9,475 nt of DNA. Origin: Syntrophaceae bacterium. Lineage in GTDB: Bacteria; Desulfobacterota; DTXE01. The position numbers were made by a program, and so were the translations under genes. The stretch covers positions 1 through 9,475 of the forward strand of contig DTXE01000155.1 of assembly GCA_012962595.1 (NCBI GenBank). The letters run 5' to 3'. Every line of letters begins with the position of its first letter. Within the stretch, counting starts at the first letter, position 1. A model generated the notes under the pieces. That model made no database searches and had not been told where the DNA came from. It saw nothing but the letters and a program-made list of their open reading frames with translations. Positions 6,549 to 9,475 of the stretch are shown here, piece after piece.

Positions 6549-8887
6549 AGGATTTTCCAGAAGACGTAAAGGCAAAATTGGATTATGTAGAAATGCTATG
6601 TATCCAGAGAAAGCTAGATTTAGCACATGAGGTGTTAAGAGGCACATTAAAGGAATATCCTAATAATTATTATGGACAGTATCTACTCTTTAGAATATAT
6701 AAATTAAAACATGAAGAACACATAGCAGCATCCACTTTCAGACAACTTATTCAGGATAGAGACTTATGGGAAGCAAAACTAATCCAAGAGCTCTTAATGA
6801 AAGATAAGCAATATGACGAGATTATCCATATCTCAGAGAATTTTCTTCAAAAAGACCTATATGATGAGAGATTCCTCCAAAATTACCTTCAAGCACTATT
6901 AAGAACGGCAGGGTTTCAGGAAAGCGAAAGGGCCATCTCCACATTGCTTCATAATAAGCCTGGCAATCCGCTACTCACTATATCCCTGGCTAAAATATAC
7001 CAGCAGAAGGGGGATGAAAGGAAGGCCTTAGACCTACTTAAAGTGCTCACAACAATTACCTTAGAACAGGCAGAGATGTTATATAGGTTGAAGGAGTATG
7101 AGTCTTCTTTAAATGTATATAGGCAACTCTTGAATGAGGATCCTAACAATATATCTGCTGTAGTGGGCGTGATCAAAAATCTTTGTGTACTCCATGGAAC
7201 AGAATATGCCCAAAAGGCTCTAGATTCATTAATAGCCTCTTGGCCTTACGGAGCAAAGCTTGCGATGTGTATGTACTTAAGCAATGTAGAGAGGGAAACA
7301 GACGGTTTGGTAGAAATTGCTTTGAGAAGCTTTCAAGAGTTGATGGAGATACGCCCAGAGGGCATCGATATCCGAGTAGCTTCCGCCAGACTCCTCGCCA
7401 ATTATGCCAGATATAGGGAGGCAATCGGTGAGCTTGAGTCTGTCCAAAGGGAACTGCCCACAAATCCACTGGTAAAACTGCGGTTAGCCAGGCTTTATAG
7501 CTGGAATAAGGACTATGAAAAGGCAATAACTACTTATGAAAACTACCTTACACTTAAGCCTTATGATCTAGGGGTTTGGAGGGAGAAGGCAAGGGTCTAT
7601 GGATGGGCCAGAAATTATGAAGATGCAAGTGCTGAATACCAAAAAATAGTGAAAATGTTCCCAAATAACCCTAAGGTCTATTTAGAAAAATATGCCAAGG
7701 AGGCGTATTGGAAACGCAACTATAGCCAAGCAGGGAAATACTACCAGGAACTTATAAGTAAGGAACCAGAAAATGGAGAGGCGCTTTTCGAGCTAGGTCA
7801 GGTGTATTGTCATAAACAACGCTACCATGATGCCTTTGATACTTACAGAAGACTGCTTTCTATCATGCCCAGTCACCAGCAAGCCCCTCTTGCATTGAAG
7901 CTGAGTGAACTTTGTAGCCGTCCCAAATTTACACTACGCTATGATTATGCGGATCAGGAAGGCTATGAGGCTCTGCAGATCAGATATCATGACATCTTAG
8001 CAGAAGGTAAATTTATCCTTCCAAACGATATGTCATGGAAATTTGGCTTTAAACGTACATTTTTTGATTTTGATCCGGTAGGTTCCTTAAGGTTTCGCAA
8101 TTTTGACAGTAATAGTTATTACCTGAGATTTGGCTATCCTTGGGCACTCCCTTTAGAGTTTAGCGGTTTCCTCTACAATACTCACTACCAAAAGATAGAC
8201 CGTGACAGTCTAAATTTTGGAGTAGATACTTCTTATGATCTCAAAAACATTGTCCGTATCAAATTAGGCTATGAGAGAAAGGATATATGGGAAAACGCTG
8301 GGACATTGGCATCCAATATCTACGCGGACAAGGTGTTTCTCACCCTTCAAAGAGACTTAACCAGAGCATTAAATATTAAACTTGGTGGTTCTTATTCCCG
8401 TTATCGTGATGACAATAATAAAATGGAGGGAGAGCTTGCTGCTTCTTATGAAATTCTACCCTACCCTCATATATTGAAGCTCGCCTATAAAGTTGAATCC
8501 TTTAGTTTTAGTAAAAAAAGCATATTATTGGACTCCTTACTTAGCCACCCGGAAGACTACTCAGATATCTTGGAACCAGATTACTCATATGTAGGGCTTT
8601 CAGAGAAATATCTGTACTTTTCACCTCCACACTACACGCAAAATACCTTGGCACTTGAATGGCGGCATTATCTGGAAAAGGAGCCTCTTTATAAGGATAA
8701 AAAGAAATTCTATGCTCTCTCATATGGAGTTTCTCTGGATTCTAAGAGAATACTCTTTCATAATTGTCGGGCCGATCTTTCTTATACAATCGGTCAGCGA
8801 ATATACATGGATGGCCTGGCCCAGTTGATACGGTCTAGAGTCTACGATGAGGACAGATTTATGTTTTCTTTGGGGTATATTTTCTAA
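6539..8887 (+). CDS. TPR and outer-membrane beta-barrel, C-terminal part of the PelB/BcsC-like export protein
   Basis: Open from 6539; the first likely start codon is TTG at 6578, which has no good ribosome binding site and lacks any signal sequence, so the piece could not reach the envelope on its own. It opens in mid-repeat (WLKDFPEDVKAKLDYVEML) and continues with about 12 TPR-like units, including YSWNKDY and YGWARNY repeats like those upstream. From about 7930 the character changes to alternating polar/aromatic beta-strands rich in Tyr and Phe (for example FTLRYDYADQ, MSWKFGFKRTFFDF, NIKLGGSYSRY). After about 320 residues it ends in FMFSLGYIF, a terminal Phe typical of outer-membrane barrels recognised by BamA. 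Size fits a 14-16 strand porin such as those at the ends of PelB, BcsC and PgaA. Role: secretion of the polysaccharide. A one-base loss near 6540-6542 separates it from its N-terminal half. Confidence 0.83.
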   Translation: MWLKDFPEDVKAKLDYVEMLCIQRKLDLAHEVLRGTLKEYPNNYYGQYLLFRIYKLKHEEHIAASTFRQLIQDRDLWEAKLIQELLMKDKQYDEIIHISENFLQKDLYDERFLQNYLQALLRTAGFQESERAISTLLHNKPGNPLLTISLAKIYQQKGDERKALDLLKVLTTITLEQAEMLYRLKEYESSLNVYRQLLNEDPNNISAVVGVIKNLCVLHGTEYAQKALDSLIASWPYGAKLAMCMYLSNVERETDGLVEIALRSFQELMEIRPEGIDIRVASARLLANYARYREAIGELESVQRELPTNPLVKLRLARLYSWNKDYEKAITTYENYLTLKPYDLGVWREKARVYGWARNYEDASAEYQKIVKMFPNNPKVYLEKYAKEAYWKRNYSQAGKYYQELISKEPENGEALFELGQVYCHKQRYHDAFDTYRRLLSIMPSHQQAPLALKLSELCSRPKFTLRYDYADQEGYEALQIRYHDILAEGKFILPNDMSWKFGFKRTFFDFDPVGSLRFRNFDSNSYYLRFGYPWALPLEFSGFLYNTHYQKIDRDSLNFGVDTSYDLKNIVRIKLGYERKDIWENAGTLASNIYADKVFLTLQRDLTRALNIKLGGSYSRYRDDNNKMEGELAASYEILPYPHILKLAYKVESFSFSKKSILLDSLLSHPEDYSDILEPDYSYVGLSEKYLYFSPPHYTQNTLALEWRHYLEKEPLYKDKKKFYALSYGVSLDSKRILFHNCRADLSYTIGQRIYMDGLAQLIRSRVYDEDRFMFSLGYIF

Positions 8888-8891
8888 AGAG

Positions 8892-9475
8892 ATGACAGGG
8901 TTTCAAGGCAAATATGGCATAGTTCTCTTAATGGTAGTCCTTCTTGTTTTGCTTATACTTTCCTGTGCCAGGAGGAAGGAAATGTATCCCAGCCTCGATA
9001 AGATTATAACCAATGCCTGGAAGGGATATAAGATCTTATTCATCAACGAAAATGGTCGGGTTATTCGCCCATCAAATAATTATGATACTGTTTCGGAAGG
9101 ACAAGCATATGCCATGCTTATGGCCGTGTGGATGGATGACAGGGAGACCTTTGAGAGGATTTATAAATGGGCAGAAGGACACCTCTCTCGTAAGGAAAGA
9201 TTTGGGGATAATCTGCTTGCCTGGCATTGGGATGTGAAAAAAGGCATTTTGGATTGGAATAGTGCTTCGGATGCTGACCAAGATTATGCTTTAGCCCTTA
9301 TCTTGGCATATGAAAACTGGGGTAACAGGGACTATTTTGAAAAGGCCAAGTCGGTCCTTAATGATATTCTCCGTCTAGAAACAGCTGTAGCCTCTGATAA
9401 AATGAGATATTTGCTTCCGGGCACTTGGGGAGATATAAATGGCACATATGTGATTAATCCCTCGTATTTCTCACC
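8892..9475 (+). CDS. bcsZ: GH8 endoglucanase lipoprotein, BcsZ-like (3' end beyond window)
   Basis: ATG at 8892 follows the barrel stop by four bases, with AAAGAG adjacent, so the gene belongs to the same transcript. Residues 8-24 form a hydrophobic signal ending LILSC, giving a lipobox Cys at 25 and suggesting an acylated periplasmic protein. The mature part shows glycoside hydrolase family 8 features: WKGYKILFINENGRVIR (43-59), TVSEGQAYAMLMAVW (66-80) with Glu69 as the expected general acid, LLAWHW (108-113) and SASDADQDYALALI (124 onward) with the conserved Asp cluster. GH8 enzymes cleave beta-1,4-glucans; BcsZ trims nascent cellulose in bacterial cellulose operons. 194 codons are visible of a usual 340-370, so the catalytic base region is outside. 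A GH8 next to a BcsA-type synthase supports a beta-1,4-linked, probably glucan, product. It appears undamaged in the visible part. GH8 chitosanases also exist, and the visible half does not exclude that activity. Confidence 0.88.
   Translation, partial: MTGFQGKYGIVLLMVVLLVLLILSCARRKEMYPSLDKIITNAWKGYKILFINENGRVIRPSNNYDTVSEGQAYAMLMAVWMDDRETFERIYKWAEGHLSRKERFGDNLLAWHWDVKKGILDWNSASDADQDYALALILAYENWGNRDYFEKAKSVLNDILRLETAVASDKMRYLLPGTWGDINGTYVINPSYFS

Noticed and set aside
7173..7526. 117-residue open frame on the minus strand within the barrel gene
   Set aside because: It is antisense to clearly TPR-coding sequence, its translation resembles no family I know, and no ribosome binding site or promoter stands out.
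9013..9281. Short open frames on both strands within the GH8 region
   Set aside because: They overlap the GH8 frame, which carries the SEGQAYAM and DADQDYA motifs; the overlapping frames show nothing recognisable.

Overview
The window looks like chromosome of a Gram-negative bacterium. It encodes an outer-membrane beta-barrel export protein and a lipoprotein glycoside hydrolase, and the base composition is AT-rich. The protein style (long TPR proteins with Lys/Glu/Ile-rich sequence, tandem PilZ domains behind a BcsA-type synthase) would fit a deep-branching or thermophilic Thermodesulfobacteriota-like lineage. That placement is a low-confidence inference, because no rRNA or other strong taxonomic marker is present.

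Layout. Bases 1-300 hold the start of ftsY (SRP receptor) on the minus strand, running off the left edge, with a near-consensus sigma70-type promoter at 347-376. Bases 377-586 are non-coding and contain a striking nested inverted repeat (455-525). Bases 587 to about 960 are the C-terminal remnant of an IS4-superfamily (IS1634-like) transposase on the minus strand. It breaks off inside its DDE core and abuts, in opposite orientation, the C-terminal third or so of a PelA-like polysaccharide deacetylase (about 961-1734, plus strand). From there all genes are on the plus strand and tightly packed: a BcsA-type family 2 glycosyltransferase (1792-3555), its continuation carrying PilZ domains (3562-4218), a very long TPR protein (4221-6548), its continuation with more TPRs and a C-terminal outer-membrane barrel (6539-8887), and the start of a GH8 endoglucanase lipoprotein (BcsZ-like, from 8892 to the right edge).

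How the genes fit together. This is an exopolysaccharide synthesis and export operon. The GT2 protein would polymerise and translocate the glycan across the inner membrane under c-di-GMP control. The TPR/barrel protein would carry it across the periplasm and outer membrane. The PelA-like deacetylase and the GH8 hydrolase would modify or trim it. The mixture is notable: a PelA-type deacetylase and a PelB/BcsC-type scaffold-porin sit beside a cellulose-synthase-type catalytic subunit and a GH8 hydrolase, with no Pel-type GT4 synthase seen.

The operon appears broken in at least three places. PelA has lost its 5' part at the IS junction, and any upstream promoter went with it. The synthase has an in-frame TAA (3553-3555) inside its first PilZ domain. 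The TPR/barrel gene has a one-base frameshift at about 6540-6542. A fourth possible lesion lies at the synthase start. Either the locus is a decaying pseudogene cluster or the assembly carries errors; the IS/pelA junction cannot easily be explained by base-calling error.
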